Shown: piece by piece, positions 1-10,750 of the stretch
Layout of the letters: each line of letters starts with the position of its first letter
Position numbering within the stretch: the stretch's first letter is position 1
Origin: Ananas comosus
Taxonomy: Eukaryota > Streptophyta > Magnoliopsida > Poales > Bromeliaceae
Reading direction: 5' to 3'
Length of the DNA stretch: 64,000 bases
Assembly: GCF_001540865.1 (NCBI RefSeq)
Contig: NC_033625.1
Coordinates: forward strand, 14,960,280 to 15,024,279
Translations under genes and position numbers: made by a program
Notes under the pieces: generated by a model
What the model saw: the letters and a program-made list of their open reading frames with translations, nothing else
The model's database searches: none
Told to the model about the DNA's origin: nothing

Positions 1-161
1 CACTGCCAGTTTGCGGCGGAACTAAGGTTCACTTTGGTTCTGAAATTTTTGGAGCTGCGCATATTGATGCCCTGACCTTTTGGGAGTGTTTCACCCTGGT
101 CATTATCCTTAATCGTCTCTATAAACAAAACGTGCTCTCTGCCGGTAAACAAAGTGCATTC
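1..161 (-). other. Unrecognised open frame at window edge (inside ACLA intron or a repeat)
   Basis: On the minus strand a frame stays open from just after a TGA (162-164) to the window edge, 53 codons, and includes the stretch FTGREHVLFIETIKD. It does not match the part of ATP-citrate lyase A that should follow exon 1, so it is either intron 1 content, such as a transposon fragment inserted there, or unrelated DNA. I do not recognise the peptide. No start codon or splice site clearly delimits it, and the window edge prevents further judgement. Confidence 0.25.
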
Positions 162-416
162 TCAGAAAATAGAGACCGGAGAGAAAAGATTTCCGCATTT
201 GAGACGAGATCTAAGCCTCTTTGATGGTAGACATTAGTTATTATATTAAGCAGAAGCCTAAACTAACATGATCTGATCTGATGCGAGAAGAATCAGTTAG
301 GGGACACACGGAAATGGCACCAAAAAAAAAAAGGAAAATGAGACCAGGGTATGTAATAATAAATCATGAAGATGAGGAGGAGAGGACTATCAACTATGGA
401 TTAGACTAGATTATAC

Positions 417-515
417 CTGGGCGGATCTGATGGGGAGGTGAATGCCGAAGAGGCGCTGGAGATGTTGCTTGAGGAGGCGCTTGGAGTCGTACTCCCTGAT
501 CTTCTTCCTCGCCAT
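417..515 (-). CDS. ACLA: ATP-citrate lyase subunit A, exon 1 (partial gene)
   Basis: This is the first coding exon, 33 codons in phase 0, of the alpha subunit of plant ATP-citrate lyase. The cytosolic heteromeric enzyme splits citrate with ATP and CoA into acetyl-CoA and oxaloacetate for elongation, wax, sterol and flavonoid synthesis. The peptide begins [15 protein letters not shown] and ends IRSAQ, the highly conserved ACLA N-terminus at the start of the ATP-grasp/CoA-ligase-like region. The ATG lies at 515-513 and the exon ends at a CAG/GTATAA donor (416-415). No later exon can be found in 1-416, so intron 1 is longer than 400 bp and the rest of the gene is outside the window. A TA-rich run on the minus strand near 572-590, about 60-75 bp upstream of the ATG, could be the TATA region. 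Identity is from the N-terminal signature alone. Confidence 0.88.
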
Positions 516-2730
516 CGATCCCACCTGCAACGCATGCATACATGCCCACATTCACATACAAACCCCTCACTCTCTATATATATCTATCTCTCTCTCATTA
601 ATTAGCTGCTCGAAGCAAACCCATCGAGTTTCAGTGAAGAAGAAGACGACGACGACGACGAGAATGGTAGAAGATACCTACCTATCTATCTGCCTGCAGG
701 CAAAGGTTTTGGGGGCTGAAAAGAAAGAGCCGAAGACTGACTCGCTGCAGCTGAAGGGACGAACGGACGAAGCAGGCGGAAGAGAGTCGCAGAACGAGGA
801 ATTATATGGTGCTGCTGCTGCTGCTGCTGCTGCTCTCTCGGACGCAGCGCAGGAAGAGGAGCGTGGAGTGAGAGAGGCATTAAATTAGGTGGTTTGGCGA
901 GCAGAAAACAAATAATAATCATATATAATATAATATAATATAATATAATATATGAGAACTGCTGCATCGTTGATTTTTCAAAGAAATTCGGTTGGTTGAT
1001 TTGCTCATTTTTAAGAGCGCCTTAATAAATTGTCTGAACACTATTGTCTCTATCAAGGATCCAACGGATCGTACCTAACCTACATGGGTAAGAAATCTAC
1101 TATTGATATTCCAAACTGTAAATCCCAAGTATAATTACTTTATATTTTTAGATAAATTTATTTTTAATAAATGAATAAAACATCTACAGTTTAAGACCAC
1201 GTTATTTTACCAAAAATAAAATTCAAGTTGAAATAAATTTTTGGATAAATTAGAATTAAAAAAAAGTTAGTTATTTGCGTTGTTTGTTTGTATATATATA
1301 ATTATAAAACTGAAGTTTTTTTTTTTATTTTTACTGTTTATTTGGTATAAAATAAATATTATAAGAACCGAAGTTTCTCATTATTTATACTTTATTTTTT
1401 TCATTTTTTTTTTATAAATGACCTCAGTTTGAATTTCAAAATAAATTATAGTGGATGGGACAATAATTATAAGTATTTATGATGGAAAATAATTTGACTC
1501 GTTGTCACGTTTAGCGAAAAAAATGAATCAAAATCAATGATGAGGTTTCACTAAGCGCTGCCGGACAAACTACTCTCATTGGATACCCACCAAACTCAAG
1601 GTCCTGAAGAAATGAATTAGTGCTCGCGCGCTTTGTGGATCTCGCCAAGTACATCGTACTTTATCAGCCTTTAATTTAATCTGTTGTTTAGCTTAATAAA
1701 CTGATTTTTAAATCAGCAAAAATTGTTTAATTGCATAACATTATATACGAGATAAAATTGAGAATTTAAGACAAGGCACCAAGTATTTGTTGATTCACTT
1801 TCAAAAATAGATGAAAATAGAACAAGGTACTAAGTATTTTAAGATCTTTGATCGTAAGGTAAATAATATTAAAAAATTATAAATTTTAATTTTTAAAAAT
1901 TTTAAATACTTTAAATAACGTTTAATAATATGAATCATCGATTCGAAAGCTCTATAACCAAAAATAACTTATAAGTACGAAGGCGATCACACTCATAAGA
2001 ACATAATACTCGAATTTTATATATATATAATCATAGAACAGACTAGGCATTTAACTGTATAATAATATGGTGAAATTCAATACCACAAAAGCCAAATGCA
2101 GACCCAAAAAAAAACACAAAAACAAAATGCACAAAAAGAGTTTTAGTGAAGGCAAGACATGTGGTGTGGGCCTGACAACTAATAACCGTATGTGCTAATA
2201 GGACAGAGCCCAACCCCCCGTCCGTACGTAGTCCTTGTTCTTCCTTTCGTTACAGGTTTCTGACATCATTAATAACAGCACGAGTATCAAATATACCACA
2301 AAGTAATTAAATTTGTAGCTTGCCATCTCCATCACCCTGATATTGTCTTGTTAGATATAGTTTGAGAGGAAACTTTTCTGCACAACTAAATTGAAAGGTA
2401 CAGTCCAATTCAAACAAGCATCTGGAAAGTGGAATCTGCACTATACAGAACAGATAACTTGCTGAACGGAGAGCTTTATAATAAAGATTTGATAAGATAA
2501 TCCCCGCTACATTCTGTGATAGACACATTTAAGATCATTTCCTCCGGCGTGTTTCCTTTCCATTACTTAGCCCTTTAATCCTGGGCGTAAAACAAAAGCA
2601 GGAAGATAACCAACACTTTCTTTCTGCATCCGTAGAATAACTTGTTCATATTTATCTTCTGAATGTAATGAGCATGCTTCAATAATCTTTTTTTTTTAAA
2701 AAAAATAACGTTAAGTCGCGAAAGAGAGAA
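516..2730. other. ACLA upstream region and intergenic DNA; GCT microsatellite
   Basis: No gene is supported here. Next to ACLA lie a CT/TA-rich leader or promoter, a GCT-repeat microsatellite at about 809-833 that creates spurious poly-Q and poly-A frames, and a TAATA-rich run at 925-950. From 1100 to 2100 the DNA is very AT-rich. The stretch 1130-1180 resembles the 3' half of the SINE family described elsewhere in the window. From about 2290 to 2730 the sequence probably includes the 3' UTR of the minus-strand gene ending at 2731. Confidence 0.5.
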
Positions 2731-4529
2731 TTATAGCCCTCCAAAAAGCTGATATCCATACCACCAAGAAAACAGCAGCCCTGCATTAGGCAAACAGTTG
2801 TTCTGTTACAAAATGGGCGAGCTTAATCGGCCAAAATATGAAGAAGACTACGGATTTCCGGATCCTGTATTCTTTCTTGGTTTTACCCTAAAACAAATGT
2901 GAATGCAATTGCGCTACGAAACAAGCATTCATCAATAGAAGCATCACAAAATTGTGCGGCCGAAAAAGTGTTTATAAAACTAGAAACATTAAGGGGCTGC
3001 TGCAGTTGTCTCAATGAACTATGTTTGCATATATATGCAAGGATATTACAAGATTGTATGGCCAATAAGAAAAAGATGTCATACATCGGAAAATGAGTCA
3101 CCTGTTGGTATACTTGAGATGTTAATGCTTTAATATCTTAATGACTATTGTTAATCTAGCATTATCAGTTGAATAGAAGAATGAAGGAGTTTTGACTTTA
3201 CCCCATGGCAGACTTGTCGAGAGTAGTTTTGGTTTGATGACTGGAGCAAACGAGCCAACTGCATCCATACAAAACAAATTGGTAAATCATATTTTTACGA
3301 TGCCTATTCAGAAACCTTCACACAAAGAAAATGTTGCAATAAGTTAAGACACCTAGTTTCATTTAGTAGATTAAGTGTTGGCTTTGTTTAATTAAGAAAA
3401 TACTCTGTGCACACCAGTTTACTTGTATGTAAACGCGATAGCTCACTGGGTTATTGGTTGATTCAGAAGGCTATCATGGTTAATTGCAAGTTTATGATAG
3501 TGGACAAAGCAGGACTCATTTGATTAACAGCTGTCAATATCAATTAGTAGTACTGCCTAAATGTTCACCTGCAGAGTCGCAATTGGAAGTAGAGTTCCAG
3601 TTGCCGCAGAGGCAGAGATCCGCGCCGCTGCCTTCATTGTGGCCACAGACCCCGCCGGTGGCCCGGCACGCTCCGCAGAAGCCCTGATTGTCGGTGGGCA
3701 GCGAGTAGGATAGTCTTATGCCATACGCCCATGCTCCTGGTCCCAGCGCCCGTAGAGGAGCTAGACTGTACGCGCTGCTGTACCCTTCGCACTGAAGATG
3801 AGTCAGGTTAATCGCCCGGATCGCCCCAAACTCCACCGCACAACATTCTGGTGCTGTTCCCTCACCCGCCAACATCCCGTCCCATGCAGGGCAGCGGTAG
3901 TAGTCCTCACAGCTCATACCTGTGGAATAACTGTTTCTTTTTTCCCTCTCTCTAGAAGCTTAAACGAGTAGAGAATACAAATAAATTCGTATGCAACAAA
4001 TACCGGACACGTTGCGGCAGGGCAAGTGCTTGTTTGGGAAGCCCTGGAAGAGCGGGGAGTCAGCATGGCAGTGGAGCAGCATGAAGACGTTATCACGGTC
4101 AGGCTCGAGGTATGGCGCGCGCCATGGCTCGACGACAAAGCCATTGGCACCGTGAGAGAGGGACAGGGAGTAACAGTCAGACATGGCGGGGTCGTGGATG
4201 GTGAGGCCGCGGTAGGCATAGTCGATGTCGAGGACCCGGTAGGAGCCAGATGGCACATGGAGCATCAGCACGCTGTTGATGCAGAAGAGGAGGTCGCGGA
4301 AGCCTGCATGGCCGCAACCTGGGCGGAGGGCGAAGGGGTAGTCCACCGTAATGTTGCCGCAGTAGGACCGGCACGTGCTGATCGGGACATTGGCTACTGA
4401 CACCGCACATGGCGCGGAAACAATAACAACAACAGCAACAGCAACAACAACAGTGGCAGTGAAGAGACGGGGAAACATGAACAAGGTAATGAGGTGGTGG
4501 ATCATGGTGCTGGCAATACAGAGAATCAA
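2731..4529 (-). CDS. Wall-associated galacturonan-binding domain protein without kinase, four exons
   Basis: Coding exons are 4529-4004, 3919-3569, 3258-3202 and 2780-2731, all GT-AG. The last three introns' phases agree and the total is 984 nt, giving 327 aa. Residues 1 to about 46 are a strongly hydrophobic signal peptide; a second in-frame Met at residue 9 is an alternative start. Residues about 53-120 match the cysteine-rich GUB_WAK_bind domain (CGNITVDYPF, then GCGHAGF, then PSGSYRV). Residues about 256-280 carry the WAK-associated C-terminal motif (GFCGACRATGGVCG, then CLC). The tail, about 313-327, is a short hydrophobic end (LLFSWWYGYQLFGGL) with no kinase, suggesting a GPI-anchor signal or wall/plasma-membrane attachment. 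Pectin binding at the cell wall is the inferred role. Exons 3 and 4 are short and were chosen by splice and phase fit, so the C-terminus is less certain than exons 1 and 2. Confidence 0.82.
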
Positions 4530-5673
4530 ATGGAAACTTAATTAAGAAGAAAGCAGATTTTAGTAAGGGGCTTGGGATGGGGGGGTGGGGGTTGTACACA
4601 GAGAGAGAGACAGAGGCATATATTCTTTGCTTGGTGTGATGAGTTAATATGGACCCTTGCTTTTCTCTTTTTCCTCCACTGATTTGTGTTCCTTTTCTTT
4701 TTCTTGGGCGCTCTTTCTCTCTCTGACATATGTGTCTCTGTTACACAGTTATCAAGTACGAGGTTGGTCTGGTTTGCTTTAATTTCTCCTTGGGCTAATT
4801 TATTGCAATGAATGCAGAAATAGCAGCAATTAGCTATTCTTTACAGAGAGCATCTTAGCCAACTGTAAAGAAAGCAACAAAATTGGAGTTGAACTGTAAA
4901 TTCTGTTTTACCTAATTTAAAATGAGTGTCATGTTCCACTAGCAACTGTCTAAATTAAGCCCATACCAATCCCTCGCGCTCGATCTCCTTTACATTTTCT
5001 CCAGTGCAAGCCTCCACTATCACTGCTGGATTTGCTGCTTGATAGTTGATATCATATCACATGCTTGATAACTACATTTTCCCAGTCATGGGCAGCTAAT
5101 TCTGTAGAGGGGAAAGGAAATGTTACATCAGGCCTAGACAATTAAGCATAACACAAGACCAAATAAAAATAAAGTGAACTTAAATAAGCCTCACACTGTA
5201 CTCAATACCTCACTGAATTAAGACAGCAAGATCGTAAATAGATAGTAGCAGCATTATTCCAAAGAAAAAATGTTGTAGCAACAAAGTAACTCAGTCCAAT
5301 CCCAAAATACAGTACAACGGATATAAATTAGGACCTGTACATAATAAGAAAAGATTTCAACTGAGCAACTAAAAAAAAAAAAAGACATCACTTATTTCAG
5401 TTACATCATTGAATCAGCCCCAGAAAATGGCATAGAATAATCTTTTGGAATGCAAACCACATTAACAAAGACAAAGTAATGATCATTGCAAATAAATCTA
5501 GGTGATGATGGATAAAGTGGATGTTGTCACTTGTGACAGTGCCAAAGGAAAAATGCTAGCTGCACAAGTTCTGTATTGAAGTCCATTTCCTATCCACCAA
5601 ACTCTCATTTGTGCTGCGTCCTTTTTCAAGAACCAACAGATGGAATGAGAAACTCCATCATGAAGACTGAGAA
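4530..5673. other. Intergenic spacer between WAK-like and TIMMDC1-like genes
   Basis: No coding sequence is supported. The proximal part (4530-4740) is CT/GA-rich and is probably the promoter and 5' leader of the minus-strand WAK-like gene. The distal part, about 5100-5673, probably contains the 3' UTR of the next minus-strand gene, whose stop codon is at 5674-5676. A 13-base A run lies near 5370. Confidence 0.5.
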
Positions 5674-8600
5674 TTACTTCTTTAAGCTTCCCTCTAGCCT
5701 CTCTATTGCAGCACCGACTCGGCTTTGACTCACTTCTCCCCCCTCACTTAAATCAGATGACGAATTAGAACTTGCAATCTCCGCGTTTGCCTTTTCCATC
5801 AGCTTCAGTTGTAACCAACCTGTACAAGAACTCCTAAGAATTAGCCAGAAACAGAATTTATACAGTTACAGCAACTTGACCAAATTTAGTCCGAGTAACA
5901 AAAGGCAACTAGCATGCTATATTTAGTACTCCGCATCTTGAAGACTACTACAGAAAGAATAAATCATTCAAGACAAGTAATGGTTATGATTGCTCAAAGG
6001 GTAAACAGATCTCATGCAACATTTACCACCCAGACCAGTCCGACTCTTAATTACATAGCGAGAATTAAATAATAATCAGTTTCATACAATGTTCTCAGTT
6101 GACAATATTGGGTCCTAGCAAAGTGATTCAACAAATAAATAGAGTGATGATAAGGAAGTAATAAGGAAGCTTTGGTGATAGACAATTTATTCTCAGGGTC
6201 ATAGAATGCCATGTTAAGACTGATTATTTCAAAGATTTTCAGTTTGCCAAGTAGAGCAAAGTGTAGATCATCTTTAACAAGACATACTAAGATCTATCGA
6301 CTTTTCCTGGTCTTTGATGTAAATGGTATACAAGGCAAACATGGTGACTGAATAGAGGCAAGCAAGATGAATAGTACTAGTCTGCAAGATAAACATTACC
6401 AAGTGGAAAGCAAATTCCAGCTCCGAGAACTGAACCAAGGAGCACATTCCTAGCACGCCACATCATCGATCCTGGCACTAAGAATCAAATGAGCAAAAAT
6501 CAGTTCAGCGTTTTCACACAGACAAAATACCCAAAGGCTATCATACTGGATCGTAAATCTCTTGTTTAGTATCACAACAAAATGTAATGACCGCGAGGCT
6601 AGGAAATAAATGGAAAAAGAACAGAAATTGAAATTAAAGCAGATGATTCAGCCAACAAATCAAACTTACAAGATAGCGCTTATGCAAACAAGTACTACTG
6701 AGTCAACACAGTCCTTATCAAATATGGTTTTCACAAATACTAGGGATACTTAAATAAGAGAGAATTCTCATTACTGGCTGGTAAAAATAGCAAATTCATA
6801 ACTTGTTTCTTCTCTGAAAGTAATCCTCTACATTGTCATTTGATCTTCACAGCTCAGAGGTGTCTATTCCATATGTTTAAAATGTGAAACAGATCCAAGT
6901 AAGGCAGGGACAAGTAAAGCAGGAGTAACATAGCCAATTCCCTTCCAAACAAATTTAGTTAAGAGCAAGAATAAAAGTTAAACTTACATCCAACTTGGAT
7001 ACAGTTTTAAATGACCTAAATAAACTAAAGGACAAAGCTAAACTACAGACTTACTTCAAATAGACCAGATAAAACTTTTTATATTTACACATCTTAGCAT
7101 TGCAGCAGTAATTGTAGTTTAAAAGAAAATGTAAACAATTGAAGTCTTTACGCGTTGAGAAGTTTACTATATTTGTTCAATGACAGCACCACCTTGCCTG
7201 TTAAGAAGGTCCCAACTAGTGGTACTACAGGCAACAAGAGATAAATATCTTAAAGTATGCTTGGAAAACCCCTCAACTATAAACTATTTTAAAATAAAGC
7301 CCCCCGAAATTTATTACTGGCGTCTTTTGACTCTTGTTTCGGTTTGAGTAACTCATATAGTTAATTTGGGAATGATGATTTTTTCTTCAAATGGTCTAGA
7401 GTTTAGAGTATCAACATAAATATTTACCACATATTTTCCATCATAAGATTAATATGGCATTAATGGAATTGTTATTTCTACTTCCTTTGAAGCAACCTTT
7501 TGATTTAGTAATTAACATAGTATGCCAGGAAAATCACAGTAATCAGAAATAGCAATCAGAGAAGGTATATGAAAATGAGTACAGACATAATAGGTTGAGT
7601 GTCTCACATATAAGACCGAACATTGCTGCAGTAGCAGAGCCAGCCCCAGCAATATTGAAAACATCGTGCACGCCCCTCTTGTCGGCAAGAAGGTTTTGTA
7701 TGCCATAGAATGTGGCAGTGAACATGCCAAGGCGAATGCCGCCAACAAGTGAACCGCGAGTCACTCTGATAAACCTTTTCTCCATGGCATCTCTCATTAA
7801 TCTGTACTGCTCACGCTTGTCCGGTGTGCTCCCCATTTTCAGCATCACTTCTGCATCTTTGCTCTGCCAATAAAAACATATTAAGCTAAGTACTTCTGCA
7901 TCCTTGCTCTGCCAACAAAAACATATTAAGCTATGCACAGTAAAGGCTTTTCATCCTAAAGAACAAGTTTTCTAATGAAAGGATTAGATAACTTTATCGG
8001 TCCCTCCTGAAAAACTACAGTTTTGGTCTCTCCTGTTTACATCTAAAAGTTAGACTGGCCAAAATGAGATAACACCTAACAACCAGTGAGAAAACCCTGA
8101 AGGGAGATCGAGTGCGTGGAAAATGAGAGGTTGCTTTCCTCTTTGAGAGCTTAAAATTTAGAAAAACTAAGCGCACATTGAAACCAATTGTTAATAGATT
8201 TTTAAAAAAAAAGAACAAGAAAGGTCAAAGTATATTTCATATTCAGTTCAGAAAATATAATCTTATTGAGACAGAGTTTTCTGATGACAAGTTTAGAAAT
8301 GAAGCTATTAGCGAACTATTATCAGATTTATTGTGCCATATAACCAAGTATTAAAGCTTGAAAATGTGCTTTCATAACCCTTCCGACACTACTGTCTACC
8401 GAAGTTCTACAGATAATAAAACTTCAAAAGTTTAGAGCTTACAACTGATGCAGCAGCCTCCTTGCTTCCTCCATATAACAAGCCAGCAAATACGCCGACA
8501 AGTGTTGCCGTGCCCCAATTTACTGTTCCAATAGGCCGTTGCCTCTCCTGAAGCAACAAAAAAAGAAAAAAGAGTAATGGTACAGAAAAACCTTTAGCAT

Positions 8601-9307
8601 TGTAACCTCAAGAACGACACATTTCAAATGCATCTTGACTGCGGGTTCAAAATATGTGTTGGCTCAGAAAGCTTTTTTTTTTTTTCCCCCCAAACAAAAC
8701 AAGACGGGCAAGCAAAGAATTCAATCTTTTATTGCTTGTAATGAACAAATGGAGAACCCATCGAACCATAGCTTGCGAAAGGTAATACTGAAATGTTTAG
8801 ACTCCGCGGTCAGTAATACTAGGAAATAAACTCAAATTGTAGGGCGGTGTTTGGCGCTATTTGATGAGGTGTCGTCCGAGAAGTGCTATTGCGAGAAGCT
8901 CCTCTCTGCGGCAGAATCAGAAGCTCCGAATTGGATTGGAGCTCCTGCTTCTGGGCCTCAAGGTCACATTATGTGCTTCCGTAATCCTCATTGGGACTGC
9001 TGCAAGCTACTCCTCAGATTACTTTTGCAAATTCAACAACAGTAACAACAGATGAAGAGAAGAACACCAAAAATAAGGCAGGAGCAAACCGCCCACTGAA
9101 TGCCACATAATCTACAGTACGGACTCAAAAGCAAACGATCAACAAGAGCCCTAAATCCGTCTCCAAAAGCTTACGCGATAGCTTCAAATTCACCTTAAAA
9201 GTACTTGAACAGAAACAAATTGGATAAACAGTGGAAAAAGGAGTTGCACCAACCGTTGAGATCGCCGCCACCTCTTCTGCTGGATTTTCTGAAGACGCGG
9301 CCACCAT
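5674..9307 (-). CDS. Tim17-superfamily membrane protein, complex I assembly factor TIMMDC1-like, five exons
   Basis: Exons are 9307-9254, 8547-8443, 7863-7608, 6477-6400 and 5819-5674, in phases 0,0,1,1. The total is 639 nt, 212 aa, with a normal TAA stop. Four hydrophobic segments (about residues 25-45, 85-105, 116-133 and 145-165) with glycine-rich motifs such as GSLVGGIRLGMF and NIAGAGSATAAMFG are typical of the Tim17/Tim22/Tim23 fold. The loop YRLMRDAMEKRFIR and the exon LPGSMMWRARNVLLG match my memory of plant TIMMDC1 homologues, which help assemble respiratory complex I in the mitochondrial inner membrane. An in-frame upstream Met at 9325 is an alternative start. Exon 3 has a duplicated acceptor (see 7847-7936). 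Promoter motifs at 9569-9638 fit a nuclear gene for a mitochondrial protein. The Tim17 family call is firm; the TIMMDC1 name is from memory. Confidence 0.85.
7847..7936 (-). repeat. 45-bp tandem duplication of an intron/exon boundary
   Basis: Two adjacent 45-bp units (7847-7891 and 7892-7936), nearly identical, each carry a complete 3' splice acceptor (TTGGCAG) and the first codons of exon 3 (AGC AAA/G GAT GCA GAA). On the minus strand the upstream acceptor would start exon 3 at 7908 instead of 7863. The extra 45 nt remain open and in frame, adding 15 residues (SKDAEVLSLICFYWQ) before the normal SKDAEVM. Confidence 0.85.
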
Positions 9308-9568
9308 GATCCCAGAAACAAGCAAAAGCGAAGAAGAAGAAGAACCTAAGCCCTATAAAACTACTCCGAGTCTTTGTTTAGTCAATCACCAGAACCCTAA
9401 TTTTAATTCCGATGATGAAGAACCCTAATTTTATAATAATAATATTATTATTCTCCCAGATGATCGAGAGATTCTGCCCCTGCGGCTGGATGAGCCGAGA
9501 TCCTTTCCCTGATCCCGCTTCGAATACCCGCTTGCAAACTCTGGAGAACCGATGTAAATGGGTTGGAC

Positions 9569-9638
9569 CGGCCCATCAGGCTAATGGGCTGACCACCCTA
9601 GAATGATTAGAATCGGGTTGTGGATGATGGTTTGGGCC
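9569..9638. promoter_or_regulatory. Cluster of site II-type motifs upstream of the TIMMDC1-like gene
   Basis: GGCCCAT (9570-9576), ATGGGCT (9584-9590) and TTGGGCC (9632-9638) lie roughly 260-330 bp upstream of the start codon. TGGGCC/T site II elements, bound by TCP factors, are enriched in promoters of plant nuclear genes for mitochondrial respiratory proteins and ribosomal proteins. Such motifs are also abundant in repeats of this window, so the assignment is an inference from spacing and context. Confidence 0.35.
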
Positions 9639-10750
9639 TCTTTTATGGGAAAAAATTAGTTAGGGCCTGATTCCGGCTAAGCTAAGCCCGACCCAAGTTT
9701 GGGCCGGCCCCAATAGTTGTTTGTAAAAATATGTAGAAACAAAATTTTCCGATTTTTTTCTTTTCTTTTCTTTTTTTTTTGTAAAAATAAAAAATCGCGA
9801 ATAGTTCCACTTACCTTTGGTTGTCCAAAGAGTTCTCCGTATAATTCGTTATTATATAGTGTTGATTAGAAAATTATACAAATAATTAAGGAATTTATCA
9901 GCTAATTAATCGTTACTGAAGAATTTATCTAATTATGTTATTGAATATTTCAACCATAAATTTGAGCCCAAAAGGAAAGGAAAAGTACATAGAAATTGTC
10001 TACTTTTTTATATTCTTAATTCTATATATTTCTATTTTATTAACTGAACTACTGCCAAATTTTTTCCAAACTCCAAATTTACTGCCCTTACCGAATTTTA
10101 GCCGAATACCGAACTTTCGACTATGACAAAAATCTTGCAAAAGATTGTTGCAGGTGTAGGAGCATCCCCAAAGCAAATTATGCAGTGCAACTGGTTACCA
10201 GTAAACCAATAGCATCAAAATAAGTACTTGCGTTTCATATCCTATACAAAATTTCTGATACCTGCCTCTGCTACAAAGAGTATATCTTTCTAGCAGGCAT
10301 TTGTTACATGGAAAATGAAATGGGAACTCACGAAGAAAGCAGTGAGTGTTTGAAGTAAGTGCACAAGTAAGCTGTATTATACAACATTGTTCTTTACAAA
10401 ACTCCAGTGAAAAGAATACCCAGTGTTTGAAGCATCGTGCCATCAAAGGCAAAGAAAGATGGAAGATGTACAATACGTTTTAATGTTGTATATAAATCGC
10501 CTTTGAATGTATTGATATATGACTTATCTGTGGATTTAAAGGGAAGGGGGGGAAAAAGAAATTCTATAAATGCGGTCTTGAGCTCAACAGTTTGTTTCAG
10601 GACAGAAATGCTGGCACCTGCTGCTTGCTTCGATGCCTGCAAGTTGTCATCAAATCTGAATGCAGTTTTAAGAATAGCATCAATGGTTTCCCCCCCCTGA
10701 CTTTGTACAACTTGGGAGCCATAGAGAAAATGGCACTTCTTTCTCTTGGG
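9639..10750. other. Intergenic spacer and probable 3' UTR of rolling-stone-like gene
   Basis: No gene is supported. The stretch 9640-10130 is AT-rich with a GGGCCGGCCCC-like palindrome near 9700. The stretch from about 10400 to 10750 directly follows the stop codon of the minus-strand gene and probably includes its 3' UTR. Open frames of 60-90 codons on both strands show no recognisable protein features. Confidence 0.45.

Noticed and set aside
686..967. Minus-strand frame with a poly-Gln run
   Set aside because: It is generated by the GCT microsatellite at 809-833 upstream of ACLA; the rest shows no domain, and the other strand is equally open.
4026..4400. 124-codon plus-strand frame
   Set aside because: It is the antisense shadow of WAK-like exon 1, whose minus-strand frame has signal peptide, conserved cysteines and splice sites.
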